Below are positions 7,091 to 15,489 of a stretch of DNA of 31,522 nt, piece after piece (the stretch's first letter is position 1; each line of letters begins with the position of its first letter). The DNA comes from JBBQSU01 sp038234815 (GTDB lineage Bacteria > Planctomycetota > Phycisphaerae > Tepidisphaerales > Tepidisphaeraceae). The translations under genes were made by a program, and so were the position numbers. Location of the stretch: assembly GCA_038234815.1 (NCBI GenBank), contig JBBQSU010000024.1:1-31522 (forward strand), in the 5' to 3' direction. The notes under the pieces are model-generated. The model worked only from the letters and a program-made list of their open reading frames with translations. It did no database searches and was not told the DNA's origin.

Positions 7091-7717
7091 CTATTTCTTC
7101 TTCTTGGCCTTGCCCGCATGGTCCCGCGAGGCCTGGCGAAGGGCGCTGTATACGCCGATGCAATCCTCAGCCTTCACGTTATGTTCGATGAACTTCTGAG
7201 CGTCGTCCAGCGTCGTTTCGGCTTCCAGCACGCCTTCATCGCGCAACATTTCCAGCGTCATCTCGTCGATGGGAACGGCGTGACCTTCAAAGGCAAAGAG
7301 CATCACATACGCTTCGACGAACGGGTGAATTTCCGGCAATTCCCGCAAGAATTGTCGCGCGTCCCGGCGGCTGATGGTCTTGAGCCGGTCGAGGCTGAGC
7401 GTGTGCTCGCGCTCGAAGATGTTGTTGAGCGACTGGGTGATTAAGGCCACGCGCTTTTCGATCGCGGGATAGCGCTGTCCGAGCATCTCCTGGATTTCCA
7501 GATCGGTGGCTACGCGCAGCTCGTTAAGATCGACAAATTCCCGCTCGATGGCCTTCATGGCGTCCTCGGCCTTGGCGTCGGGCACGTCATAGCTCATCGC
7601 ACCACGCACCAGGGCCTTAAGCGTGTCCTGCTGCGGAATTGGTTCGGGCTTGTATTCCCGAAGCAATCGCTTGAGCAGGCCCTTGAGTTCGTCGGCGTGT
7701 TTCGTCGCGTTTTTCAT
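7091..7717 (-). CDS. Degenerate endonuclease III-like (HhH-GPD) protein
   Basis: The 208 residues can be laid onto the endonuclease III fold: LVRGAMSYDVPDAKAEDA (37-54) corresponds to the opening helices, LRELPEIHPFVEAYV (124-138) to the helix-hairpin-helix with LPGVGRKTA, and AVPIDEMTLEML (147-158) to the AVDTH strand. The aspartate is kept (D151), but the catalytic lysine position is phenylalanine (F133) and the glycines of the hairpin are lost. The C-terminal [4Fe-4S] cysteines are absent and replaced by a lysine-rich tail (AGKAKKKK). It is therefore probably not an active glycosylase/lyase; a structural DNA- or RNA-binding role is a guess. Its ATG overlaps the rbfA stop (ATGA, 7714-7717), indicating translational coupling. 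The position resembles that of nusB in other genomes, but the sequence is not NusB. Confidence 0.65.
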   Translation of the reverse strand: MKNATKHADELKGLLKRLLREYKPEPIPQQDTLKALVRGAMSYDVPDAKAEDAMKAIEREFVDLNELRVATDLEIQEMLGQRYPAIEKRVALITQSLNNIFEREHTLSLDRLKTISRRDARQFLRELPEIHPFVEAYVMLFAFEGHAVPIDEMTLEMLRDEGVLEAETTLDDAQKFIEHNVKAEDCIGVYSALRQASRDHAGKAKKKK

Positions 7718-8112
7718 TCCTCGGTATCCCTTTGTTCCTGTTCGGTGCGCTTCCGATCCAGCGCCTCATTCTCGTCATGTACTTTTTGCAGCAATGCCTG
7801 TATCTCCAGTTCCTTTTTCACGTCCTCGTCAAAATGGAACTGCAGAAACGGCGTGGTTCGAGTCGAAAGGCTCTTGGTCAGCCGCGTGCGCATCATGCCT
7901 GCAGAATGTTTAAGCGCGTTCAGCGCTGCGGTCTGTTCCCCGGGGGTACCCATGATGGTGACATAGACATCGGCGGTGGAAAGGTCTTCGGTGACATGCA
8001 CGCGGGTAATACTGGGAAACCCGACAAGCCGGGGGTCATTGAGCGCGTGCAGGATCATCTGTCCCAGTTCGTGCTGGATCAAGCTGCCGAGTCTGTCAGT
8101 TCTACGAGACAT
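7714..8112 (-). CDS. rbfA: Ribosome-binding factor A
   Basis: RbfA is a small KH-fold protein that binds the 30S subunit and helps mature the 16S rRNA 5' end. The 132 residues show the family pattern: RTDRLGSLIQHELGQMI at the start, NDPRLVGFPSITRVHVTEDLS, and RTTPFLQFHFDEDV near the end, plus a charged C-terminal helix. It follows the DUF503 gene by 93 bases and overlaps the next gene by 4 bases. The nusA-infB-DUF503-rbfA order supports the call. Confidence 0.93.
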   Translation of the reverse strand: MSRRTDRLGSLIQHELGQMILHALNDPRLVGFPSITRVHVTEDLSTADVYVTIMGTPGEQTAALNALKHSAGMMRTRLTKSLSTRTTPFLQFHFDEDVKKELEIQALLQKVHDENEALDRKRTEQEQRDTEE

Positions 8113-8205
8113 TGTTTTCGTCGCAATCAGGGTAGAGGCACCGGCATCACCCGCCGGGCAAGTGGCGGTGGATTGGTTCCGCCGACGACAAGCTCTTCTG
8201 CCGGG

Positions 8206-8487
8206 TTACAAAAATTCGGTCTGGAAATCCCTCAATACAATTTGGGGCACGGTCTTAACGAAATCCACAAGCTTGCTGAAGGCCCCTTCAACATATTGCC
8301 TGTCGTTGCTCACCATGGCCACCCCGATGATAGCCCTGCGGTGTTCGTCGAGGGCACCGACCTCCGCGACCGAAACGTTGCGACCGTGGGCGAGCCGGTC
8401 TTTGAGGCTAAGTACCACGCGCCGTTTGTCCTTCAACGTGTCGGCATCGGGAATGCCCAGTTCAAACTGCAAAATACCAACCGTCAT
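8206..8487 (-). CDS. DUF503 (YlxP-like) protein
   Basis: About 93 residues starting MTVGILQFELGIPDA, with the DUF503 signatures LKDKRRVVLSLKDRL and VSVAEVGALDEHRRAIIGVAMV. DUF503 proteins are small ferredoxin-fold proteins usually encoded between infB and rbfA, as here; a role near ribosome assembly is inferred from that context. The ATG at 8487 is chosen because the family starts there. The frame is open to a TTG at 8523 next to the infB stop, which would add 12 residues. Neither start has an obvious ribosome binding site. Confidence 0.85.
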   Translation of the reverse strand: MTVGILQFELGIPDADTLKDKRRVVLSLKDRLAHGRNVSVAEVGALDEHRRAIIGVAMVSNDRQYVEGAFSKLVDFVKTVPQIVLRDFQTEFL

Positions 8488-8525
8488 ACGCAGAAGTTGT
8501 TGAAGCAGGAACCTTGTAAGCAACG

Positions 8526-11513
8526 CTACAGCGTCCGCTCGATCATTTCCTTCACATACGCTTCCAGCACGTCGCCTTGCTTGATGTCATCATAGCCGGC
8601 CAGCTTGATGCCGCATTCCAGGCCGGTTTTCACTTCCTTCACGTCGTCCTTGATGCGCTTGAGCGTATCAATTGTCAGGTCTTCGGTAATGACCGTGCCA
8701 TTACGGATCAGCCTGATTTTGCTGCCGCGTTGGATGTGGCCGTCGGTGACGATGCAGCCGGCGATCGACCCGACCTTGCTGAACTTGAACACCTGCCGGA
8801 TTTCGGCGTGGCCGTGCAGCTTCTGCCGAACTTCCGGTTCAAGCATCCCGCTCAGGGCCTTCTTCAGGTCATCGAAAATCTCGTAAATCACGCGGTAGAG
8901 ACGAATTTCGACGTGATTATGTTCGGCCAGGCTGCGGGCCGATTCATCCGGAACCACGTGGAAACCAATGATACTGACTTTGTTGTCAGTCGCCTTGGTC
9001 TTTGTCGCCATGGCCAGTTCCACATCACTTTCGGTGATGGGGCCAACCCCGCTATGGATCACACGCACTTTCACTTCTTCAGTGTTCTGCCCGGTGACCG
9101 TTGAAACCAGCGTCTCCACCGAGCCTTGCACGTCGCCCTTGATAATCAGATTGATCGTCTGAACGTCGCTGGCCTTCATCGTGGCGAACAGGTTTTCCAA
9201 TGTCACCTTGTTCTGATTGGCCAGCTGATTCTGACGCGACAATGTTGCCCGTTCTTCGGCGATGGCCCGAGCACGGTCGATGTCGTCCACCACATAGAAT
9301 TTCTCGCCGGCGCTGGGCAATTGTGACAGCCCGCTGACGATCACCGGCGTACTCGGACCGGCTTCCTGAATCATCTCCCCGCGGTCGTTGAGCAAGCTGC
9401 GGATGCGGCCAAAGCCCGGACCGGAAATCAGTGTGTCACCCACCCGCAGTGTGCCGTCCTGCACCAGTACGGTTGCGATTGGACCGAGGCCCGGGTCAAC
9501 CCGGGATTCGACCACTGTTCCGCGGGCCGGAGAGGTTGGATCGGCCTTGAGTTCCAGCAGTTGGCTTTGATAGTCGAGAATTTCGATCAGTTCTTTCACG
9601 CCTTGTCCGGTCAGTGCGCTGGTGCGAACCACTTCGGTTGTCCCGCCCCATTCCACCGGATTGAGGTTCTGCGCCGCCAGTTGGCCCAGCACCATGTCGG
9701 GGTTGGCTTCGGCCCGATCGATCTTGTTCATGGCGACCACGATGGGCACGCCCGCCGCGCGGGCGTGGTTGATCGATTCGATGGTCTGGGGCATTACGCC
9801 TTCGACCGCGCCGACGACCAGCACCACCACGTCGGTCATGTTGGCCCCGCGGGCTCGCATGCTGGTGAAGGCCTGGTGGCCCGGAGTATCGATGAACGTG
9901 ACGCGCTTTCGGGCATCGCCTTCACCCACGTCCACCATCCAGGCTGCGGTGTGCTGGGTGATGCCGCCAGCCTCACCGGCCGCGACGTTGGCATTACGAA
10001 TCTTGTCGAGCAGGCTGGTCTTGCCGTGGTCGACGTGGCCGAGGATTGTGACCACGGGCGGACGAACGTTCAGTTGATCCGGTGCCCGGGCTGCCTCGCG
10101 CAAGTCGATCTCCTGTTCGAGAAGCTCTTCAAGCGTGGATTGCTCGGCGATGGTCAGCTCGAGACCATAATCAAGTGCCAAAGCTGCCGCCGTGTCACGC
10201 TCCAGCGTCTGGTTGATGGTGGCAAATACGCCTTGCTTCATCAGCTTGCCCATCAATTCGTTGGTTTTTACGCCTAAGGCGGCCGAAAGGCTCTTGACCG
10301 TGATCGGCTCTTCAACCGACACAGGCTGACCGAGCTGAACCGCGCTCTTGGCTTGCTGATGCAGCCCGCGGTTCTGGGTTTGGCGCAAATGCCGATCGAA
10401 GCTGGCGCGGGTTGCGGTTGCGGCGTTTAGGGCGTCCCTGCGGGCAATCAGATCGGCTTCGGTGAACTCCTTGATCTTGGTATCGGCGTCGCCGCGGCGA
10501 CCGTCGAGTCCGCGCCGACGGGTGGAATTGGTTCGACCGGCACCCTTGGCGCCGGCCTTCTTCTTCTCTGCGTCCTCATCGTCGTCGGTGGCGGCGGATT
10601 TAACGCCGCGCCCGGCCAGCGGTCGAGCCTGGGTGAATGATTGTTCGTTATTTCCGGCCCCGGGACCGCCCGGGCGCCGTGTCCGCGGAGCGGAAACGAC
10701 ATCGGGCTTCTCGACACGCACGATGCGCGGGCCGGAGATTGCGGCCTTTGTCGGCGCGAGCATCTGCGGCGCAGGGGTAATCGTCTTTCGCTCGGGCACA
10801 TGCTGCGGGGGCGTCGGGCGATTGGCCGTGTTGGCCATGGTGATGGTCGGCCGATTGACCGGCGGGGCATTGAGCCGGTTGGCTGCCGGATGATGCGCCG
10901 GAGCCGGCGCGGGCGCGCTCGTGGTGCTGGTCGTACTGCTTATGTCTGACGGATCGACCGTCGGGGGCACCGCGATGGTCGCGTGCGTTGCGGCTGGCGG
11001 TTCGATCGCGGTAGGTTCGGTTGCAGGCGCGGCGGACAGTTCGACGACGGGCGAAACTTCGACAGGCGCCGGAGATGGCTCGGTGGGTAACGTCCCGGAA
11101 ACCGCCGGCTGGATGTCCTCGGCGTCTGGCGCAGGCTCAACGGCTTTGCTTCGACCTTTGGGTTTTGTTGCCGGCCGCTCGGCAGTCGGTGCCGCTTCGG
11201 CCGCTTCGGTCGACTCGGCCGGAGCCACAGCCTCGGAATCGGGGGTGGTGACCGCTACTTTTTTCTTACGCGGGGCGCGGGGTTTCGTGATTTTTTCAAC
11301 CGGCGGCGCGGTCTGGACCGCTGTGCTCACGCCGCCTTCCCCGTCCTTAAACCATTCGCGCACGGATTCAGCCAATCCAATTGAGAGCATGCTCATATGG
11401 TTGGGCGCAGCATCAGATAGACCTTCCAACTTGAGCTTGTCCAGAATGTCTTTGCTCGGAACTCCCAGATCTTTGGCCAGCGAACTGACTCGAATGCCCT
11501 TGCTCAAACGCAT
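8526..11513 (-). CDS. infB: Translation initiation factor IF-2
   Basis: IF-2 is the GTPase that brings initiator fMet-tRNA to the ribosome. The protein is about 995 residues, near the long end of the family, because of a roughly 400-residue Ala/Pro/Thr-rich disordered region. An IF2_N domain opens it (VSSLAKDLGVPSKDILDKL) and a second such helical unit lies at about 400 (TVKSLSAALGVKTNELMGKL). The G domain has GHVDHGKT at about 491-498, DTPGHQAF at about 540 and NKID at about 591, followed by domains II-IV. ATG 11513 is preferred over a TTG at 11519 because the family starts MRxxxLAKxLG; the GGAG directly before it is too close to be an ideal ribosome binding site. It lies 31 bases after nusA. 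Confidence 0.96.
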   Translation of the reverse strand: MRLSKGIRVSSLAKDLGVPSKDILDKLKLEGLSDAAPNHMSMLSIGLAESVREWFKDGEGGVSTAVQTAPPVEKITKPRAPRKKKVAVTTPDSEAVAPAESTEAAEAAPTAERPATKPKGRSKAVEPAPDAEDIQPAVSGTLPTEPSPAPVEVSPVVELSAAPATEPTAIEPPAATHATIAVPPTVDPSDISSTTSTTSAPAPAPAHHPAANRLNAPPVNRPTITMANTANRPTPPQHVPERKTITPAPQMLAPTKAAISGPRIVRVEKPDVVSAPRTRRPGGPGAGNNEQSFTQARPLAGRGVKSAATDDDEDAEKKKAGAKGAGRTNSTRRRGLDGRRGDADTKIKEFTEADLIARRDALNAATATRASFDRHLRQTQNRGLHQQAKSAVQLGQPVSVEEPITVKSLSAALGVKTNELMGKLMKQGVFATINQTLERDTAAALALDYGLELTIAEQSTLEELLEQEIDLREAARAPDQLNVRPPVVTILGHVDHGKTSLLDKIRNANVAAGEAGGITQHTAAWMVDVGEGDARKRVTFIDTPGHQAFTSMRARGANMTDVVVLVVGAVEGVMPQTIESINHARAAGVPIVVAMNKIDRAEANPDMVLGQLAAQNLNPVEWGGTTEVVRTSALTGQGVKELIEILDYQSQLLELKADPTSPARGTVVESRVDPGLGPIATVLVQDGTLRVGDTLISGPGFGRIRSLLNDRGEMIQEAGPSTPVIVSGLSQLPSAGEKFYVVDDIDRARAIAEERATLSRQNQLANQNKVTLENLFATMKASDVQTINLIIKGDVQGSVETLVSTVTGQNTEEVKVRVIHSGVGPITESDVELAMATKTKATDNKVSIIGFHVVPDESARSLAEHNHVEIRLYRVIYEIFDDLKKALSGMLEPEVRQKLHGHAEIRQVFKFSKVGSIAGCIVTDGHIQRGSKIRLIRNGTVITEDLTIDTLKRIKDDVKEVKTGLECGIKLAGYDDIKQGDVLEAYVKEMIERTL

Positions 11514-11544
11514 CTCCAAAAAAACGAAACTTCTTCACACAAAA

Positions 11545-12996
11545 TCACGCCGCCGGCGGCTCGGTGCGACCTTCGGCCAGCGCGGCGGTATCGTCCTCGT
11601 CGGCCGGGGCCGAAGAGGTACTGGTAGCCGTTTCACTGTGGACCATCACTTCCGGCGCGCCACCTTCGGCGGCCTCGTCGTTTGCCGGCATCCGGCTTGC
11701 GGCGGATTCATCGACAGCACTGTCACTGGCCGCAGTTTCGTCGGAAACAGGCGCTTCGGACAGTCGGGCCAGCGCGGCCGAATTGGCGGCGGCTTCGGCA
11801 GCCTTGTTCGAGGCGTCGGTGGCCTTCTTGGCCTCCTGCTCGACGGCAACGATCTTGGCCTCTTCGCCACACAATGTAACGACTTCCGTGGCCTTTTCCG
11901 CGGTCAGGCCCAGTTCTTCCATCAGCGGGCCGGTGCCCACTTCTTCGATGTCACGCACGTCGATCAGCCCCAGCGCCAGCATCTTGTCGATCATTTCCTG
12001 GGTGATGCCTTCGATGCGCTTGAGCGTCTGATCCACGCGGGCGGTGCCGGCACTGAATTCTTTGGGCGTGAGAATGTCCACGTCCCAGCCGGTCAGCCGG
12101 GCGGCCAGACGCACGTTCTGGCCTCGCTTGCCAATCGCCAGACTCAACTGGTCTTCCTTTACCACAACGGTAGCGCGGCCTAATTCAAAGCAGAGGGCGA
12201 CTTCGGCTACTTCCGCGGGCTTCAGGGCGTTGCCGATCAGCACCTGCGACGATTCGTTCCAGCGAACGATGTCGATTTTCTCGCCACCCAGTTCTTCGAC
12301 GATGTTCTTGATTCGGCTTCCGCGCACGCCCACGCAGGCACCGACCGCATCTACCTTGGAATCGATGGACGAGACAGCAATTTTAGTCCGATGACCCGGT
12401 TCCCGGGCAAGGGCCTTGATTTCGATCGTGCGCTCGCCGACTTCGGGCACTTCTCGCTCGAAGAGCCTGCGAATCAGGTCCTGGTGCGAGCGGCTGAGGA
12501 TGATCTTGACGACGCTGGGCGTATCGCGGACCTCGATAATCATGGCCTGGACGCGCTCGGCGACCTGGTGCTGTTCGCCGGGGATTTGTTCGCTACGGGG
12601 CATGATGCCTTCGGCGCGGCCGAGCGTGACGATCATGGCTCCGCCTTCGAAGCGGGCGATGGTGCCGGTGACGATGGTGCCCACGCGGTCTTTATATTCG
12701 TCGTAGATGCTTCCGCGTTCGTCCTGCCGGATGAGTTGGATCATCACCTGCTTGGCGGTCTGGGCGGCGATTCGGCCCAGGGCCGACAGGGGAATGGTCT
12801 GTCCCTGCCGGGTGACACTGATATCACCGACGGCGCGGTCTAATTGCACGGCGAACTCGGTCGAATCCTCGGTATTGAACTGCTTGCGCAACGCCGAAGC
12901 GATGGCCTGTTCGATATCAACAAAGACCTGTTCCCGTTCGATATTTTTGTCGCGGGCGATGGAGTCGGCGATTCGCAGAAGTTCCGGATTGGGCAT
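11545..12996 (-). CDS. nusA: Transcription termination/antitermination factor NusA
   Basis: NusA binds RNA polymerase and nascent RNA and modulates pausing, termination and antitermination. The 483 residues contain the N-terminal polymerase-binding domain, an S1 domain (VGTIVTGTIARFEGGAMIV), and two KH domains (VGACVGVRGSRIKNIVEELGG and LSLAIGKRGQNVRLAARLTGWD). A helix-hairpin-helix region (LKRIEGITQEMIDKMLALGL) and an Ala/Glu-rich disordered tail of about 100 residues follow. An AAGGA site lies about 9 bases before the ATG. It is the first gene of the block; rimP, which normally precedes nusA, is absent here, as is ylxR after it. Confidence 0.96.
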   Translation of the reverse strand: MPNPELLRIADSIARDKNIEREQVFVDIEQAIASALRKQFNTEDSTEFAVQLDRAVGDISVTRQGQTIPLSALGRIAAQTAKQVMIQLIRQDERGSIYDEYKDRVGTIVTGTIARFEGGAMIVTLGRAEGIMPRSEQIPGEQHQVAERVQAMIIEVRDTPSVVKIILSRSHQDLIRRLFEREVPEVGERTIEIKALAREPGHRTKIAVSSIDSKVDAVGACVGVRGSRIKNIVEELGGEKIDIVRWNESSQVLIGNALKPAEVAEVALCFELGRATVVVKEDQLSLAIGKRGQNVRLAARLTGWDVDILTPKEFSAGTARVDQTLKRIEGITQEMIDKMLALGLIDVRDIEEVGTGPLMEELGLTAEKATEVVTLCGEEAKIVAVEQEAKKATDASNKAAEAAANSAALARLSEAPVSDETAASDSAVDESAASRMPANDEAAEGGAPEVMVHSETATSTSSAPADEDDTAALAEGRTEPPAA

Positions 12997-13194
12997 ATTG
13001 ACGCATTCCTTTCGGAGGCTATTCGATTGTTATTCAGTTGTTACGACTGGGGAAACAAAGATTCAAAGGATCAAAAACAATTAAAATCACGCGGAATAAA
13101 GCACTTCTGCGTTCATAACCATTTCACATCCGTTCGATCTTTATTTCACTCCTACTGGGTATTGGAACCATGTTCGCTTCGCTTCGGTCACTCA
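12997..13194 (-). other. Upstream region of the nusA operon, no gene seen
   Basis: About 200 AT-richer bases lie between the nusA start and the terminator of the upstream ABC ATPase gene. No reading frame resembles a protein. Since the upstream transcript is terminated at 13195-13223, the nusA operon promoter should lie here. I could not settle on a convincing -35/-10 pair by eye. Confidence 0.4.
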
Positions 13195-13223
13195 ATAAAA
13201 AAGCCGCTTGTTGCACAAGCGGC
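13195..13223 (-). terminator. Rho-independent terminator after the UgpC-type ATPase gene
   Basis: A perfect 8-bp GC-rich stem (13203-13210 with 13216-13223), loop of 5, is followed on the minus strand by six Ts and then ATT. It lies about 105 bases past the stop of the ABC ATPase gene and upstream of nusA, so it separates the two minus-strand units. Confidence 0.88.
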
Positions 13224-13328
13224 CCACAGTTCTCGAAGAAACCTGTAGAAAGACGCTTAGAAGCTCATCCCGAGGCTCCGTTCCTGAGGATAAGCCCTAA
13301 CGTCAGCCGCGAAGTTGACCCATGGTGC

Positions 13329-14546
13329 TTATGCGGCAGCATGGGTCGACTCTTTGGTAACCGACAGATTCATCCCGGTCGCTCCGGGTTCGAAAAAGTG
13401 GGCCTTACGCAGGTCGACGAACACCGTCGCCGTGCGATTGACTTCAAGGCCCGGTACGGCCTCAACCCGCGCGACCACGTGGTCGTGCAGTTCGGTGGCC
13501 ATATACACATCCATGTCGTTGCCCAACGGCTCGACGACATTCCATTTTGTAGTCAGCGGGGCCGATTCACTCTCATCGCCGGTTGGTTTCAGGTGAATAT
13601 GCTCCGGCCTGATTCCCAGGACCACATGCGTACCGACGCGGCTGCTGAGCCGGCTTGTCAAATGAGCCGGGACAGGAAGCCTAAACCCATTCCCCGGCAA
13701 GGTCAACTCACCGAGCAGCACCACCGGTTCGTCAGAACGAGCCTGCGCGGCCTTGGCGTTCTTGAGTGTGCCCTCTTCAAAAATGAGCTTACCGCCCTCG
13801 CTCTTGATGATTCCATCGAAGAAATTCATGGGCGGCATGCCGATAAACCCGGCTACGAACCGGTTCGTCGGAAAATTATAAGTGGTCAGCGAGGTATCGG
13901 CTTGCTGAATCAGCCCGTCCTTCATCACCACGATTCGGTCGCCAAGGGTCATGGCTTCTTCCTGGTCGTGGGTGACGTAGATTGTCGTCGTCTTGAGACG
14001 CTGGTGAAGGCGTTTTAGCTCCGCACGGGTGGTAACGCGCAGCTTAGCGTCGAGATTACTCAAGGGTTCGTCAAACAGAAACGCCGCCGGCTCGCGGACG
14101 ATGGCCCGCCCCACCGCTACGCGCTGGCGCTGGCCACCGGACAACGCCTTGGGTTTTCGTTCCAGCAGGTGTTCGATGTCCAGAATCTTGGCGGCGTCGC
14201 TGACGCGCTTGTGAATCTGGTCCTTAGGCATCCCTCGCAATTTCAGGCCGAACGCCATGTTCTTATAGACGCTCATGTGTGGATAGAGCGCGTAATTTTG
14301 AAACACCATGGCAATGTCGCGGTCTTTGGGCGGGACGTTGTTGACCACGCGGTCGGCGATGCGGATCGTGCCCCCGGAAATTTCCTCAAGGCCGGCGACC
14401 ATGCGCAGCGTCGTTGATTTGCCACAGCCCGACGGCCCGACGAGCACGACAAACTCCTGGTCACGGATCGAAAGGTCGATCGCGTCGACGGCCTTCATGC
14501 CACCGGGGTAGATTTTCGTGACTTGCTCGAGAATGACTTGCGCCAT
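13329..14546 (-). CDS. ugpC: Sugar ABC transporter ATP-binding protein, UgpC/MsmK/MalK type
   Basis: This is the ATPase of a CUT1-type carbohydrate importer, acting on the inner face of the cytoplasmic membrane. The 405 residues show Walker A GPSGCGKST (37-45), Q-loop VFQNYALYPH, signature LSGGQRQR (135-142), Walker B FLFDEP (156-161) with D-loop SNLDAK, and the switch histidine H193 (YVTHD). The C-terminal TOBE/regulatory part includes GIRPEHIHL. Length is somewhat above the usual 360-370. A ribosome binding site GGAGAAGG precedes the ATG. No permease or binding-protein gene adjoins it, so it may serve several importers, as MsmK-like ATPases can; that is inference, and the substrate is unknown. 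Confidence 0.9.
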   Translation of the reverse strand: MAQVILEQVTKIYPGGMKAVDAIDLSIRDQEFVVLVGPSGCGKSTTLRMVAGLEEISGGTIRIADRVVNNVPPKDRDIAMVFQNYALYPHMSVYKNMAFGLKLRGMPKDQIHKRVSDAAKILDIEHLLERKPKALSGGQRQRVAVGRAIVREPAAFLFDEPLSNLDAKLRVTTRAELKRLHQRLKTTTIYVTHDQEEAMTLGDRIVVMKDGLIQQADTSLTTYNFPTNRFVAGFIGMPPMNFFDGIIKSEGGKLIFEEGTLKNAKAAQARSDEPVVLLGELTLPGNGFRLPVPAHLTSRLSSRVGTHVVLGIRPEHIHLKPTGDESESAPLTTKWNVVEPLGNDMDVYMATELHDHVVARVEAVPGLEVNRTATVFVDLRKAHFFEPGATGMNLSVTKESTHAAA

Positions 14547-14805
14547 GAGATACCTTCTCCGCGGACCGTTAAGAGCGACACATCCGAATCGGACATACTA
14601 CCGGAAGGCAATTTCCGTGGCAAACGGGAATCCGCGCGGGCGAATTCATTCCCCACTTGATTGCTGCTAATATCGCTGATCGCGGGCGGGCCTTTGCTTT
14701 TGAGTTCTCTGGCATGATGCGATGACTGCGGGCATGATAGGCCGGGCGATTCAGTTGGCGAAACGCCCCACCGCTGATATCCAACCGCGTAATGGAAGGC
14801 TGCTC

Positions 14806-15489
14806 ATGGGAAAGCCGTTGATCTGGAAATTCGTGGATTGGGGCCTGAAACGCGATGGCGTAATCGGTCGCGGACGGGCGCGTCGCATGGCGGCGTTCTT
14901 GGAAAAGGTCAAACCCCCAGCTAAAGCGCGCATCATCGATTTCGGCGGGACCGAATCTCTCTGGAAACTTTTCGATCACGATTTCCATATCACCCTCGTC
15001 AACCTCACCGATAATCACCTGAAGATGAGCGAGGCCGACACCCGGCGGTTCAGTTTTGTCAAAGGCGATGCCTGCGACCTCTCCGGTCAATATCCCGACG
15101 GGGCGTTTGATATTGTGTTCAGCAATTCGTGCATCGAACACGTCGGGGACGATGCGCACCAGGCTGCGTTTGCCCGTGAAGTTCGGCGACTGGCCCCGGC
15201 GTATTGGGTGCAGACGCCCAGCTCGCGGTGCCCGCTTGAAGCGCACACACTCGTCCCGTTTTATTGGAAACTGCCGGGATTCGCCCGGCGGATTTTGCTC
15301 AATCGCTGGAAACGCAAGCATCCCCACCTCTGGGAACTTATCGCTTCAACCCGCATGTTGAAGCGAAAGCGCATGATCGAACTGTTCCCCGACGCGCAGG
15401 TTTTCGTCGAACGTCGGATGGGTTTGGAAAAATCCTATGCATGCTATCGGTCGTGCCAGTCAGCTACCGATACCCCGCGCGCCCAATAG
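14806..15489 (+). CDS. Class I SAM-dependent methyltransferase
   Basis: The protein has a methyltransferase type 11 core: motif I RIIDFGGTESLW, a strand pair DFHITLVNLT, then SFVKGDACDL and DIVFSNSCIEHVGDDA, where the substrate/SAM loop lies. The motif I glycines are reduced (DFGG), as in some sugar- or lipid-modifying members. A later segment with WVQTPSSRCPLEAHTLVPF resembles methyltransferases associated with glycan or surface-polymer genes, but the substrate is unknown. The frame is open from an ATG at 14722 (255 residues). The ATG at 14806 (227 residues) is preferred because GGAAGG lies 7-8 bases before it. It stands alone and is divergent from the ABC ATPase gene. Confidence 0.75.
   Translation: MGKPLIWKFVDWGLKRDGVIGRGRARRMAAFLEKVKPPAKARIIDFGGTESLWKLFDHDFHITLVNLTDNHLKMSEADTRRFSFVKGDACDLSGQYPDGAFDIVFSNSCIEHVGDDAHQAAFAREVRRLAPAYWVQTPSSRCPLEAHTLVPFYWKLPGFARRILLNRWKRKHPHLWELIASTRMLKRKRMIELFPDAQVFVERRMGLEKSYACYRSCQSATDTPRAQ

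Noticed and set aside
7091..7717. nusB, expected from position in a translation/transcription-factor operon
   Set aside because: The length is above NusB and the sequence follows the endonuclease III fold, not the NusB RNA-binding helices.
10921..12183. 420-residue open frame on the plus strand opposite infB and nusA
   Set aside because: It spans two conserved genes on the other strand and is a by-product of their Ala/Pro-rich, GC-rich regions.
14569..15327. 252-residue open frame on the minus strand opposite the methyltransferase
   Set aside because: It is antisense to a gene with clear methyltransferase motifs and shows no domain of its own.
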